From positions 1 to 64,000 of the forward strand of contig NZ_AOJL01000013.1 in NCBI RefSeq assembly GCF_000337035.1: 64,000 nt of DNA. The letters run 5' to 3'. This stretch comes from Halorubrum coriense DSM 10284 (lineage in GTDB: Archaea > Halobacteriota > Halobacteria > Halobacteriales > Haloferacaceae). The notes under the pieces were generated by a model. That model had not been told where the DNA came from and did not search any database. It worked only from the letters and a program-made list of their open reading frames with translations. Every line of letters begins with the position of its first letter. Positions within the stretch are counted from its first letter, which is position 1. A program made the position numbers and the translations under genes. Positions 24,803 to 33,205 of this stretch are shown here, in pieces.

Positions 24803-25429
24803 CTACCCGTCCACCGGCGGGTCCGCCAGCCACGCCTCGATGGCCCCGGCCATCGCGCCGCGCCGGTGGATCGTCCCCGCGTCCGGGTCGACGACCGTGC
24901 TCTCGGTCCCGGGCGTCTCGCCGCCGTCGATCACGGCGGCGACCCCCTCGCGGACCCGGTCGTCGAGGTCGCCGAGGTCGGTGACGCTCCCGGTCCCGGA
25001 GACGTTGGCGCTCGTCGCCGTGAGGGGACCGGTCTCGGCCATGAGCGCCCGCGCGAGGTCGTGGTCCGGCACGCGGATCCCGACGTGGTCGCGGCCGGCG
25101 GTGAGCGCGTCCGGCACGCGGTCGCCGCGCTCGACGACGACGGTCACCGGCCCCGGGAGGAACGCCCGGGCGAAGGCCACCGCCCGCTCCGTCGGGCGGG
25201 TGTAGCGCAGGGCGTCGTCGACGCTCGCCACGCCGAGCGAGAGCGGGTTCGACCGGTCGCGACCCTTCAGGTCGAAGGCGCGCTCGACGGCGGCCGCGTC
25301 GAGCGCGTCCGCGCCGAGCCCGTACACCGTCTCGGTCGGGTAGACGACGAGTTCCCCGCGGTCGACGGCGGCGGCCGCCGCGCGCAGCTCGTCGGATCGG
25401 TCCGGGTCGTCGCTCGTGTCGGCAGTCAC
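24803..25429 (-). CDS. L-threonylcarbamoyladenylate synthase (Sua5/YrdC)
   Basis: A 208-residue YrdC-domain enzyme making threonylcarbamoyl-AMP from threonine, bicarbonate and ATP, the first step of the t6A modification at A37 of ANN-decoding tRNAs. Motifs: YPTETVYGLG, KGRDRSNPLS (the KxR ATP site), GPVTVVV, and TSANVSG. It is the short YrdC form without the Sua5 C-terminal domain. The Kae1/Bud32 partners are elsewhere. The tRNA-Asn in this window would be one of its targets. Confidence 0.92.
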   Translation of the reverse strand: MTADTSDDPDRSDELRAAAAAVDRGELVVYPTETVYGLGADALDAAAVERAFDLKGRDRSNPLSLGVASVDDALRYTRPTERAVAFARAFLPGPVTVVVERGDRVPDALTAGRDHVGIRVPDHDLARALMAETGPLTATSANVSGTGSVTDLGDLDDRVREGVAAVIDGGETPGTESTVVDPDAGTIHRRGAMAGAIEAWLADPPVDG

Positions 25430-25553
25430 GGCCGTCCGTTCGACGCGGAGTTGAAAAAGGGTGACGAGTGGATGCGCGGCGCACGCACCGGCGCGAGCGG
25501 CTGCGGTGGTCGCCGACGGTCGGCGGCGTCAATCGGCGAAGCCGGCGACCGGA

Positions 25554-26063
25554 TCAGTCGACGAGGTCGGCGACCGCGTCGTCGATCGCTTCGCCGTCGG
25601 GGAACTCCGGGTGCTCGCTCGCGACCCACGCGTGCTCGACGGTGCGGTCGGCGTCGAGCAGGAAGACGGCCGGGCGGCTCTCCGTGATCCCCGTCATGCC
25701 GTCGATGTCGTGCGCGAGGCCGTACTCCTCGATCACGTCCGCGCCCGGGTCCGAGAAGATCCGAACGCCGTCGCCGCGGTCGGCGAGCAGCCGCTTGTGG
25801 GCGTACGGCGTCGAGATGGAGACGCCGAGGACGTCGACGTCGTCGCTCCACCCGTGGTCGTCGACGGTGTTGTACAGGTACGTCCCCTGGAACGCGCCGT
25901 CCATCGGGTGGAACAACAGGAGGGTCGGCCCGTCGACGACGTCGGCGAGCGCGCGGTCCTCCCAGTACTCGTCGTTCACGAGCGGGCGAGTGAAGTCGGG
26001 CGCGGTGTCGCCCTCGGCGACGTGGTCGGTCTCCGGGAGCGAGACGACGTCGAAGTCGACCAT
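25554..26063 (-). CDS. peroxiredoxin/redoxin-fold protein lacking all cysteines
   Basis: A 169-residue thioredoxin-fold protein resembling AhpC/TSA peroxiredoxins (GDTAPDFTRPLVN, LLLFHPMDGAFQGT, then VSISTPYAHKRL). Where peroxiredoxins have P(x)3TxxC with the peroxidatic cysteine, this one has PMDGAFQGT, and no Cys occurs anywhere in the protein. It therefore cannot be a conventional thiol peroxidase. The ATG at 26063 follows the glutaredoxin-like TGA by one base, so the two genes are co-translated. A binding or chaperone-like role is an inference. Confidence 0.75.
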   Translation of the reverse strand: MVDFDVVSLPETDHVAEGDTAPDFTRPLVNDEYWEDRALADVVDGPTLLLFHPMDGAFQGTYLYNTVDDHGWSDDVDVLGVSISTPYAHKRLLADRGDGVRIFSDPGADVIEEYGLAHDIDGMTGITESRPAVFLLDADRTVEHAWVASEHPEFPDGEAIDDAVADLVD

Positions 26064-26064
26064 C

Positions 26065-26325
26065 TCAGGCACCTCCCTCGCCGTAGGTCCCGTTCAGGTA
26101 CTCGACGATGTTCGCGCTCTCGGACATGGTGACGCCGGTCTCGCGGTCGACGATCGCCGGGACGCTCCGCGCGCCGGAGACGCGCTTGACGACGTTGCGC
26201 TCGGAGTGCATCGGCTCGACGTACCGGGACCGATACTCCAGGTCGAGTTCGTCCAGCGTCCGGACCACGCGCTCGCAGAACGGACACGCCTGAAGCCGGT
26301 ACAGGGTGATCTGTGGCTCGCTCAT
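26065..26325 (-). CDS. glutaredoxin / GST N-terminal-like thioredoxin-fold protein
   Basis: An 86-residue protein with the redox motif CPFC near residue 14 (LQACPFCERVVR), the cis-proline region SVPAIVD, and a terminal SESANIVEYLNGTYG of GST N-domain type. Both active-site cysteines are present. Haloarchaea use gamma-glutamylcysteine rather than glutathione, so the physiological thiol is probably that. It is immediately upstream of the cysteine-less redoxin-fold gene in one operon and divergent from the CNNM transporter. Confidence 0.85.
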   Translation of the reverse strand: MSEPQITLYRLQACPFCERVVRTLDELDLEYRSRYVEPMHSERNVVKRVSGARSVPAIVDRETGVTMSESANIVEYLNGTYGEGGA

Positions 26326-26477
26326 GTCCCGCGATTCGCTCGCGAGACGGGTAATCGTGTCGGCAGCGGCACCCCGCGGGTGCGGCGGACCCGAGCCGCC
26401 TCGGACCGCTTGTTCCGTCCGGTCGAGGGTTGCCGAAGGGAACGCTTTAATCGCGGGCCGACGGATGACAAACGGAT

Positions 26478-27902
26478 ATGGGCTTGTCGTCTAGCGCGCC
26501 GGTGATCGACGTCCTCCAGATACCGATGCCGGGCGAGGGAATCGTGACCGCCCTCGGCGTCGCTGCGATCCTCCTGTTGGTCGGGCTCTCGGCGTTCTTC
26601 TCCTCGTCCGAGATCGCGATGTTCTCGCTGCCGCAACACCGCATCGACAGCCTCGTCGACGAGGGGGTGACGGGGGCGGAGACGATCCGGGACATGAAAC
26701 AGAACCCCCACCGACTGCTGGTGACGATCCTCGTCGGCAACAACATCGTCAACGTGGCGATGACCTCCATCGCCACCGCGCTCTTCGGGATCTACCTCTC
26801 CCGGGGGCAGTCGGTGCTGGCGACGACGTTCGGCATCACGACGCTCGTGCTGATCTTCGGCGAGAGCGCGCCGAAGTCGTACGCCGTCGAGAACACCGAG
26901 TCGTGGGCGCTCCGAATCGCCCGCCCCCTGAAGGCCTCGGAGTACGCGCTCTACCCGCTCGTCGTCCTCTTCGACTACATCGTCAAAGGCGTCAACAGCG
27001 TCATCGGCGGCTCGGCGGCCATCGAGTCGACGTACGTCACCCGCGACGAGATACAAGACATCATCGAGACGGGCGAGCGCGAGGGCGTCATCGAGGAGGA
27101 GGAGCGGGAGATGCTCGACCGCATCTTCCGGTTCAACAACACCATCGCCAAGGAGGTGATGACGCCGCGGCTCGACGTCACGGCGGTCGCGAAGGAGGAC
27201 TCGGTCGAGGAGGCGATCGAGACGTGTATCCAGGCCGACCACGAGCGCGTCCCGGTGTACGAGGGGAACCTCGACAACATCATCGGCGTGGTGACGGTGC
27301 GCGACCTGGTGCGCGAACTGCGCTACTCGGAGGGGGAACCCTCCCTCGAACGGGTCGTCAAGCCCACGCTCCACGTCCCCGAGTCGAAGAACGCGGATGA
27401 GCTGCTCGCGGAGATGCAGGACAACCGCCTCCAGATGGTGACGGTCATCGACGAGTTCGGCACCACGGAGGGGATCATCACCCTGGAGGACATGGTCGAG
27501 GAGATCGTCGGCGAGATCTTAGAGGGCGACGAGGAGGCCCCGGTGGAGTTCGTCGACGACAACGTCGCGGTCGTCCAAGGCGAGGTGAACATCGACGAGG
27601 TCAACGAGATACTCGGGATCGACCTCCCGGAGGGCGAGGAGTTCGAGACGCTCGCCGGCTTCGTGTTCAACCGCGCCGGGCGACTCGTCGAGGAGGGCGA
27701 GGAGATCGAGTTCGACAGCATCCGGATCCGCATCGAGCGCGTCGACAACACCCGGATCATGTCCGCGCGGGTGACGGTCCTCGACGGGACCCCCGCGGCG
27801 ACGGACTCGACCGCGCCGGTCGAGGCCGCCGATTCGACCGACGAGACCGGGGCGGCGGAAGCGGACGCGGGCGGCGACGCCGCGCAGAACGACTCGCCGT
27901 AG
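26478..27902 (+). CDS. CNNM/CorC (hemolysin-type) membrane transporter
   Basis: A 474-residue protein with the three-part HlyC/CorC architecture. An N-terminal DUF21 membrane domain (about residues 20-170, three to four helices, with GNNIVNV and GESAPKS) is followed by a CBS pair (about 215-330, ERVPVYEG and QMVTVID). A CorC_HlyC domain ends near residue 435, with an acidic low-complexity tail. Family members export Mg2+ or other cations, with ATP bound at the CBS module. A TATA-like CTTTAATC lies about 30 nt before the start. Confidence 0.88.
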   Translation: MGLSSSAPVIDVLQIPMPGEGIVTALGVAAILLLVGLSAFFSSSEIAMFSLPQHRIDSLVDEGVTGAETIRDMKQNPHRLLVTILVGNNIVNVAMTSIATALFGIYLSRGQSVLATTFGITTLVLIFGESAPKSYAVENTESWALRIARPLKASEYALYPLVVLFDYIVKGVNSVIGGSAAIESTYVTRDEIQDIIETGEREGVIEEEEREMLDRIFRFNNTIAKEVMTPRLDVTAVAKEDSVEEAIETCIQADHERVPVYEGNLDNIIGVVTVRDLVRELRYSEGEPSLERVVKPTLHVPESKNADELLAEMQDNRLQMVTVIDEFGTTEGIITLEDMVEEIVGEILEGDEEAPVEFVDDNVAVVQGEVNIDEVNEILGIDLPEGEEFETLAGFVFNRAGRLVEEGEEIEFDSIRIRIERVDNTRIMSARVTVLDGTPAATDSTAPVEAADSTDETGAAEADAGGDAAQNDSP

Positions 27903-27978
27903 ACGCCGTCGAGGCGCGTTTCGGGAACCTCCCGCGGGCGTCGACGGACGACGGCGCTCCGCCCGCCGAACGCCGGAC

Positions 27979-28710
27979 TCAGACGGCGTACGCGCGGGCG
28001 GCCGCGACGAGCGCCTTCCGGTAGTCGCTCTCCGAGGGGTCGTGCCCGAGGTCGAGGAACCGCTTTTTGAACGCGTCGACGTCGACCGCGTCCGTGTCGC
28101 TGCCGGCCGCCCGCGCGAGGTCGTAGATCCGGTGGTCGGGGCCGGCGATGTCGTGGCGCTCCACGAGGGCGAGCGCGAACGCGGCGTTGACGGCCGTTAT
28201 CTCCGGGTCGGCTCCGGCCGTCACCGGCGGCGACCCGGTCCGCGACACGTCGGGGCGGTCCGCGACCGCGGCCGCCAGCGTCGACTCGAGGAAGCCGAGG
28301 AGCTTGTCCGCGGGGGCGACGGAGAGCGTGATGTCGTCGGCGTAGATGTCTTTCATGTGATTCGCGATCTGGTAACAGTGGGCGAGCTTTCGCCGTTCGA
28401 CCGACTCGCCGGAGAGGCCGAGGTACAGCGCCTCCTCCGTGGACTGGAGGTGCGAGGGGTGGCCCTCCTCGTAGCGGGCCATGTGCGCGAGTTCGTGGAT
28501 CGCCAGTTCGCGCGCCATCGCGCTCGTGGCGGCCCGTCGGGAGACGTTCAGGACGTGGTGGTCGTCGTAGTGGCCGGCCCAGGTCCGCTCGTCGGGGTCG
28601 TCGCGGACCACGACGCGGACCGGCGCCTCGACGGAGCGCTCGGTCTCGAAGAGGTCCGCCGCGCCGAGAAACGGGTCTGGGGGGACGTCCCCCTGAACGC
28701 GAAGATCCAT
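27979..28710 (-). CDS. putative HExxH metallopeptidase (DUF5781-like)
   Basis: A 243-residue protein containing HELAHMARYEEGHPSH, an HExxH zinc-binding motif with further acidic and His residues that may supply the third ligand. No signal peptide is present, so it is probably cytosolic. I recall this as a small haloarchaeal DUF family (DUF5781), which I cannot verify here. The ATG at 28710 is chosen because the longer reading is arginine-rich. It is divergent from the BNR-repeat gene across 145 bp. Protease activity is a prediction from the motif only. Confidence 0.7.
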   Translation of the reverse strand: MDLRVQGDVPPDPFLGAADLFETERSVEAPVRVVVRDDPDERTWAGHYDDHHVLNVSRRAATSAMARELAIHELAHMARYEEGHPSHLQSTEEALYLGLSGESVERRKLAHCYQIANHMKDIYADDITLSVAPADKLLGFLESTLAAAVADRPDVSRTGSPPVTAGADPEITAVNAAFALALVERHDIAGPDHRIYDLARAAGSDTDAVDVDAFKKRFLDLGHDPSESDYRKALVAAARAYAV

Positions 28711-28855
28711 GCGTACAGTTCGCACGGGGGGCGGCGGTAAGTCTCTTGCGCTCGTGGAACCCGTCCGCGGACGCCCATCGCGTCGACGCGCCGAGGCGTC
28801 GGCCCCCGCGGCGACCCGGCGTACGCTTTTCACTCCGGTGCCCGAACGCCGAGAT

Positions 28856-29914
28856 ATGCGCATCTACGCGGCCTACGACGACGGGGTCCGGCTCGTCGAC
28901 CCCGCGACCGGCGCGGTCGAGACGCGCCTGTCGGGCCAGCGCGTCGAGTGCCTCTCGGCGACGCCCGGTGCGGCGCGGACCGCCGCCGACGATGGCGACG
29001 CGACCGGATCGGCGCGCGTCCTCGCGGGGACGTCGGAGGCGGGACTGTTCCGCTCCGTCGACGGCGGCGAGCGGTTCACCCGCGCGGCCGCCGTGACGCT
29101 CGGCCCCGAGGGGTCCGGCCCGGACGCGGTGACCGCGGTCGCGACGAGCCCGCACGACCCCGAAGTCGTCTGGATCGGCACGGAGCCCTCGCGGGCGTAC
29201 CGCTCCGCGGACGGCGGCGAGACGGCGAGGCGGATCGACGGGCTGACCGACCTCCCGTCGGCGTCCGAGTGGTCGTTTCCGCCCCGACCCGACACCCACC
29301 ACGTGCGGTGGATCGAACCCTGCCCGGCCGACCCGGAGCGGTGGCTCGTCGGTATCGAGGCGGGCGCGCTCGCCGTGACGGCCGACGGCGGCGAGACGTG
29401 GACCGACCGGCCGCCGGGGTCGCGTCGCGACACGCACGCGATGGCGACCCACCCGGACGCCCCCGACCGCGTCTACGCCGCCGCCGGCGACGGGTTCGCC
29501 GAGAGCGACGACCGGGGCGACTCGTGGCGCGCCCGCGACGCCGGCCTCGATCACGGCTACGTCTGGGGGCTCGCGGTCGACCCCGGCGACCCCGACACCG
29601 CGATCGTCAGCGCGGCCGAGAGCGCGACCGCGGCCCACCGCCGCGGCGAGGCGTTCCTGTACCGCTACCGCCGAGACGGCGCGGGAAACGAGGGGTCCGC
29701 GGACGACCTCGGCCGGTTCGAGCGCCTCGACGACCGCGGATTCCCGACGGGATCGGGGACGCACCGCGCGGTCCTCGCGACCGGGCGGGCCGCCGGAGAG
29801 ATCTGGGCGCTCTCGAATCGGGGGCTCTTCGTCACCCGCGACGCGGGCGACTCCTTCGACCAGGTCCCGGTCGACCTCCCTGACCGCCCGGCGCGGGCGC
29901 TGGCGGTCGCCTGA
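28856..29914 (+). CDS. BNR/Asp-box beta-propeller protein
   Basis: A 352-residue protein with five Asp-box-like repeats (S/T-x-D-G-G-x-x-[WF] type): SVDGGERF, SADGGETA, TADGGETW, SDDRGDSW and TRDAGDSF. Such repeats build six- or seven-bladed propellers in sialidases, Ycf48 and Vps10-like proteins. There is no signal peptide, no catalytic sialidase Asp/Tyr/Arg set is evident, and the protein is probably a cytosolic binding scaffold. The ATG at 28856 starts the first blade (MRIYAAYDDGV). Function unknown. Confidence 0.75.
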   Translation: MRIYAAYDDGVRLVDPATGAVETRLSGQRVECLSATPGAARTAADDGDATGSARVLAGTSEAGLFRSVDGGERFTRAAAVTLGPEGSGPDAVTAVATSPHDPEVVWIGTEPSRAYRSADGGETARRIDGLTDLPSASEWSFPPRPDTHHVRWIEPCPADPERWLVGIEAGALAVTADGGETWTDRPPGSRRDTHAMATHPDAPDRVYAAAGDGFAESDDRGDSWRARDAGLDHGYVWGLAVDPGDPDTAIVSAAESATAAHRRGEAFLYRYRRDGAGNEGSADDLGRFERLDDRGFPTGSGTHRAVLATGRAAGEIWALSNRGLFVTRDAGDSFDQVPVDLPDRPARALAVA

Positions 29915-29957
29915 ACTGCCGGCGAGGCGAAAACGAGGCCGTCCCCGGCCGGTTCGG

Positions 29958-30677
29958 TCAGTCTCGGACCGCGCCGACGACGAGGTAGACGACCGGCGTG
30001 TCGAGGACGGCGATCGCGAGCTTGAGGAGGTACTGGCCCAGCCCGAGCGCGAGCAGGACGCTCCCCGGGAGCGGGCTCCCGACGCCCAGCAGGACCGGAG
30101 CAGCGTAGAAGGCGACGCCGACGAAGATGGCGGTGTCGAGCGCCTGACTCGTCGCCGTCGACGCGAGGTTGCGCAGCCACAGCATCCGCTCGCCGGTGCG
30201 GTCGCGGATCGCGTGGAACACGAACACGTCCCAGTTCTGACTGACGACGTACGCCAGCAGGCTGCCGGCGACGACGTTCGCCGCCGGGCCGAGCGCCGTC
30301 TGGAAGGCGGCCGACACCTCGGGGTCGATTCCCGGGGCCGCGAGCGTCGACCAGACGAGCGCCAACACGAGGAAGTTGGCGACGAACGCGACGTTGACGA
30401 CGACCTGCGTCGCCCGCCGCCCGTACAGCTCCGCGTAGCAGTCCGACGCGAGGAAGGTGAGCGCGTACGCGAGCGCGGCCCCCGGCAGCGTGATCTCGGG
30501 CCCGACGACCGGCAGCGCGAACGGGAGGGGGAGCGCGAGCACCTTCGCCGCTGTGACCTGCGCCGTCGCGAGCGCGACGGTGAACAGCGTGACGAGCGCG
30601 ACCGCCGCGACCGCCGACCGGTCGAGCGGGTCGGTCCGGAAGGGGTCCCGCTGGCCGCCCGTCGCCCGGCTACTCAT
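29958..30677 (-). CDS. YhhQ-family queuosine-precursor transporter
   Basis: A 239-residue membrane protein with about six helices and the VUT/YhhQ (PF02592) signatures TAAKVLALP, SDCYAELYGRR, VVSQNWDVFVFH and the late TATSQALDTAIFVG. In bacteria YhhQ imports preQ0 or preQ1; in archaea preQ0 is the precursor of archaeosine at tRNA G15. Its start lies 8 bp inside the end of an RHH gene, suggesting co-regulation or autoregulation. Confidence 0.85.
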   Translation of the reverse strand: MSSRATGGQRDPFRTDPLDRSAVAAVALVTLFTVALATAQVTAAKVLALPLPFALPVVGPEITLPGAALAYALTFLASDCYAELYGRRATQVVVNVAFVANFLVLALVWSTLAAPGIDPEVSAAFQTALGPAANVVAGSLLAYVVSQNWDVFVFHAIRDRTGERMLWLRNLASTATSQALDTAIFVGVAFYAAPVLLGVGSPLPGSVLLALGLGQYLLKLAIAVLDTPVVYLVVGAVRD

Positions 30678-30885
30678 CGCTCCCCTCGCCGGGCCCGGTC
30701 GCGGTCGACGGTCCCCCGTCGTCGAGGCGGTCGTGGCGGGCGTCGATCTCGTCGAGCAGGTCGAGGTTCTTCCGGATCGACGCGCGCACCGCGTCGCTGC
30801 GGTTCACGAACTTCCCGTCGTCGCCGACGTGCTCGTCGAGATCGTCGAGGAGCTCCGCCGGGATCTCGACGCTTATCTTGGGCAT
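30670..30885 (-). CDS. ribbon-helix-helix (CopG/MetJ-like) regulator
   Basis: A 71-residue protein with the N-terminal strand MPKISVEIPAELLDDL, helix A, then GKFVNRSDAVRASIRKNLDLLDEI, the arrangement of an RHH DNA-binding domain, and an acidic Gly-rich tail. It overlaps the YhhQ gene by 8 bp. It probably regulates that operon and so may respond to tRNA-modification precursor supply, but no operator for it was identified. A palindrome-containing region lies immediately upstream, though that one belongs to bioY. Confidence 0.75.
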   Translation of the reverse strand: MPKISVEIPAELLDDLDEHVGDDGKFVNRSDAVRASIRKNLDLLDEIDARHDRLDDGGPSTATGPGEGSDE

Positions 30886-30994
30886 ACTCGCGTCGTGGAC
30901 GCCGGGCGGGCATGAACGTTATTATCCGAGGATTATCCGCGGGTTCTCACGGTAGTCGTTCGACGAACTCGGTCGTCTCACTCCGCCCGCGTCC

Positions 30995-31032
30995 GTCTCG
31001 TAAACCGCTACGTTGAAGTGGGTTTACGAGAC
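30995..31032 (+). promoter_or_regulatory. BirA-type biotin operator before bioY
   Basis: A perfect 12-bp inverted repeat: GTCTCGTAAACC at 30995-31006 and GGTTTACGAGAC at 31021-31032, separated by 14 bp, ending 9 bp before the bioY ATG. The core matches the known BirA operator pattern TTGTAAACC-N14/15-GGTTTACAA with one change at each outer end. It overlaps the expected promoter, so biotin-BirA repression of bioYMN is likely. Confidence 0.8.
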
Positions 31033-31041
31033 CGTTCAACC

Positions 31042-31623
31042 ATGGCAACGAACACGGAGTCCGTCGACCTCGTCGGCGACGAGGCGGCGACGAACCTCGC
31101 GCGAGCCGCGCTGTTCGCGGCGCTCGTCGGGGCGTTCGCGTACGTCACGTTCCCCAACCCGGTCTCCCCGGTGGACGTGACCCTTCAGGTGCTCGGCGTC
31201 TTCCTCGCCGGGATCTTCCTCGGCCCCGTCTGGGGCCCGGCCTCGCTCGTCCTCTACCTTGCGGCCGGGGCGCTCGGCGCGCCGGTCTTCGAGGGCGGCT
31301 CGGCGGGCGTCGGGGCCCTCGTCGGCCAGTCGGCCGGCTACCTCTGGTCGTACCCGGTCGCCGCGGCGGTCGTCGGCGCGGTCGTCCACCGGGGCGCGAC
31401 GCCGCGTGACCTCGACGCCGTCGGCCTCCCGACGCTCGTCGGCGCGATGGTCCTCGGCACCGTCGTCATCTACGGCTTCGGCGTCGCCGGGCTCGCGCTC
31501 GTCCTCTCGCTCGGGCCGGTCGAGGCGGTCACCGTCGGCGCGGTCGCGTTCCTCCCGGCCGAGGCCCTGAAGGTCGCCGCCGCCGTCGGCGTCGTCAGGT
31601 CCGACGCGATCGCCGCGGCGTGA
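31042..31623 (+). CDS. bioY: biotin transporter BioY (ECF S-component)
   Basis: A 193-residue, six-helix membrane protein with BioY features: FPNPVSPVDVTLQVLGVFLAG (split in this family around VPVTLQ), GPASLVLYLAAGALGAPVF, and GYLWSYPVAA. It binds biotin and couples to the BioM ATPase and BioN. Its TGA overlaps the bioM GTG (GTGA). I chose the ATG at 31042 because the operator half-site would otherwise be inside the coding region. Confidence 0.93.
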   Translation: MATNTESVDLVGDEAATNLARAALFAALVGAFAYVTFPNPVSPVDVTLQVLGVFLAGIFLGPVWGPASLVLYLAAGALGAPVFEGGSAGVGALVGQSAGYLWSYPVAAAVVGAVVHRGATPRDLDAVGLPTLVGAMVLGTVVIYGFGVAGLALVLSLGPVEAVTVGAVAFLPAEALKVAAAVGVVRSDAIAAA

Positions 31624-32384
31624 TCGACCTCGACGGCGTCACGTGTCGGTACGGCCGGGGCGGGGGCGACGGGGACGCCGACGCCGCGGTCGCCACCGTC
31701 GCCGTCGACGACGTGTCGCTCTCCGTCCCCGACGGCGAGTTCCTCGTCGTCGCCGGCGCGAACGGCTCGGGCAAGACGACCCTCGTCCGGACGTTCAACG
31801 GGCTCGTCGAACCGGACGCCGGCACCGTGACGGTGAACGGGACGCCCGTCGACGAGGACCTCGTCGCCGCGCGCTCCGCGGTCGGAATGGTGTTCCAGGA
31901 CCCGCGCGACCAGCTGGTCGCCGCCACCGTCGGCGCGGATGTCGCGTTCGGGCCGGAGAACCTCGGACTCTCGCACGACGAGATCGACCGACGCGTCGCG
32001 GACGCGCTCGCGGCGGTGAACATGGCGGGCCGGGAGCGCGAGCGGATCGACTCCCTCTCGGGGGGCGAGCGCGAGCGCGTCGCCATCGCCGGCGCGCTCG
32101 CGATGGATCCCGACCACCTCGTGCTGGACGAGCCCTTCACCGGCCTCGACGAGCCCGCGCGGCGGTCGGTCGTGGACCGGCTCCGGGCGCTTCACCGCGG
32201 CGGGACGGGCGTCGTCGTCGTCACCCACGACCTCCGCGACGTCGCCGCGCTCGCCGACCGGATCGTCGGCCTCGCCGACGGGCGGGTCGCGGTCGACGCG
32301 CCCCCGGACGAGGCGGTCTCGGCGCTGCCCGGACTCGACGTCCGGGTCCCCGAGAGCGGGAAGTTCGCGTCCCCGGCCGAATGA
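31620..32384 (+). CDS. bioM: ECF transporter ATPase BioM
   Basis: A 254-residue ABC ATPase starting at a GTG. Motifs: Walker A GANGSGKTT, Q-loop MVFQDP, signature LSGGERERV, Walker B HLVLDEPFTGLD and switch His in VVTHDL. An acidic Gly/Asp insertion lies between strand 1 and Walker A (residues 13-22). It powers the biotin ECF transporter together with BioN and BioY. The start overlaps bioY (GTGA) and the stop overlaps bioN (ATGA). Confidence 0.93.
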   Translation: MIDLDGVTCRYGRGGGDGDADAAVATVAVDDVSLSVPDGEFLVVAGANGSGKTTLVRTFNGLVEPDAGTVTVNGTPVDEDLVAARSAVGMVFQDPRDQLVAATVGADVAFGPENLGLSHDEIDRRVADALAAVNMAGRERERIDSLSGGERERVAIAGALAMDPDHLVLDEPFTGLDEPARRSVVDRLRALHRGGTGVVVVTHDLRDVAALADRIVGLADGRVAVDAPPDEAVSALPGLDVRVPESGKFASPAE

Positions 32385-33094
32385 CGCTCTCGTTCGTCCC
32401 CGGCGGCTCGCTCGCCCACCGGCTCGACCCGCGGTCGAAGCTGCTCGTTCAGGTCGGGTTCGCGGCCGTCGCGTACGCCTACACCACGCCGCGGGGGCTC
32501 GCCCTCCTCACGCTCGTCGCGGTCGGCTGCCTGCGCGCCGCCGACGGGGGCGCGCGGGACCTGTGGAGCTACCGCGTCGCGTTCCCCGTCCTCCTCTTCG
32601 CTCCGCTCGTCGCGGGCGCGACGGTCGGCGCGCCGTGGTTTCGCGTCGAGCGCGCCGTCGCGACGGGACTCGCGAGCTACCGCGTCCTCCTGCTGCTCGT
32701 CGTCGCGGCCGCGTACGTGCGGTCGACCCCGGTGCGGGAGTCGCGCGCGGCGCTCCAGCGGACGGTCCCCGGCCGGTTCGGCGTCTTCCTCGGCGTCGGC
32801 GTCGCGCTCGTCTTCCGGTTCCTCCCCCTCCTAAAACGCGACCTCGCGGCCTCGCGCGCGGCGGTCCGGGCCCGACTCGGCGCGGAGCGGTCCCGCCGCG
32901 AGCGGATGCGGCTGGTCGCGGTCGGCGGCCTCTCGCGGGCGTTCTCCCGCGCCGACCGCCTGGGGACCGCGCTCGTCGCCCGGTGTTTCGCGTGGAACCC
33001 GACGCTCCCGCGGCTGGCGTTCCGCCGCGTCGACGCCCCGGCGCTGGCGCTCGCCGGCTCGATGTTCGCGGCCGCGGTCCTCCGGGTCGCGTGA
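32381..33094 (+). CDS. bioN: ECF transporter transmembrane T-component BioN
   Basis: A 237-residue membrane protein with the EcfT/CbiQ fold: LDPRSKLLVQV at the N-terminus, several hydrophobic helices, and the coupling-helix motifs AASRAAVRARLG and LGTALVARCFAW. It links BioY to BioM. It overlaps bioM by ATGA. This is the last gene of the operon, followed by a separate promoter (GTTTTAAC) for the next gene. Confidence 0.9.
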   Translation: MTLSFVPGGSLAHRLDPRSKLLVQVGFAAVAYAYTTPRGLALLTLVAVGCLRAADGGARDLWSYRVAFPVLLFAPLVAGATVGAPWFRVERAVATGLASYRVLLLLVVAAAYVRSTPVRESRAALQRTVPGRFGVFLGVGVALVFRFLPLLKRDLAASRAAVRARLGAERSRRERMRLVAVGGLSRAFSRADRLGTALVARCFAWNPTLPRLAFRRVDAPALALAGSMFAAAVLRVA

Positions 33095-33173
33095 CCCTGT
33101 CCCCGAGGAGCGCGCCCCGTCGCCGTCCCGGCGTCGGGTGAAACGCCGCGCGACGAACACCTCGTTGTGGCAA

Positions 33174-33181
33174 GTTTTAAC
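33174..33181 (+). promoter_or_regulatory. TATA box of the HdrD/EMO-like gene
   Basis: GTTTTAAC centred about 28 nt before the ATG at 33206, with a purine-rich CAA just upstream as a possible BRE. Confidence 0.55.
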
Positions 33182-33205
33182 CCGACCCTATCCCGGTGAT
33201 CGATC

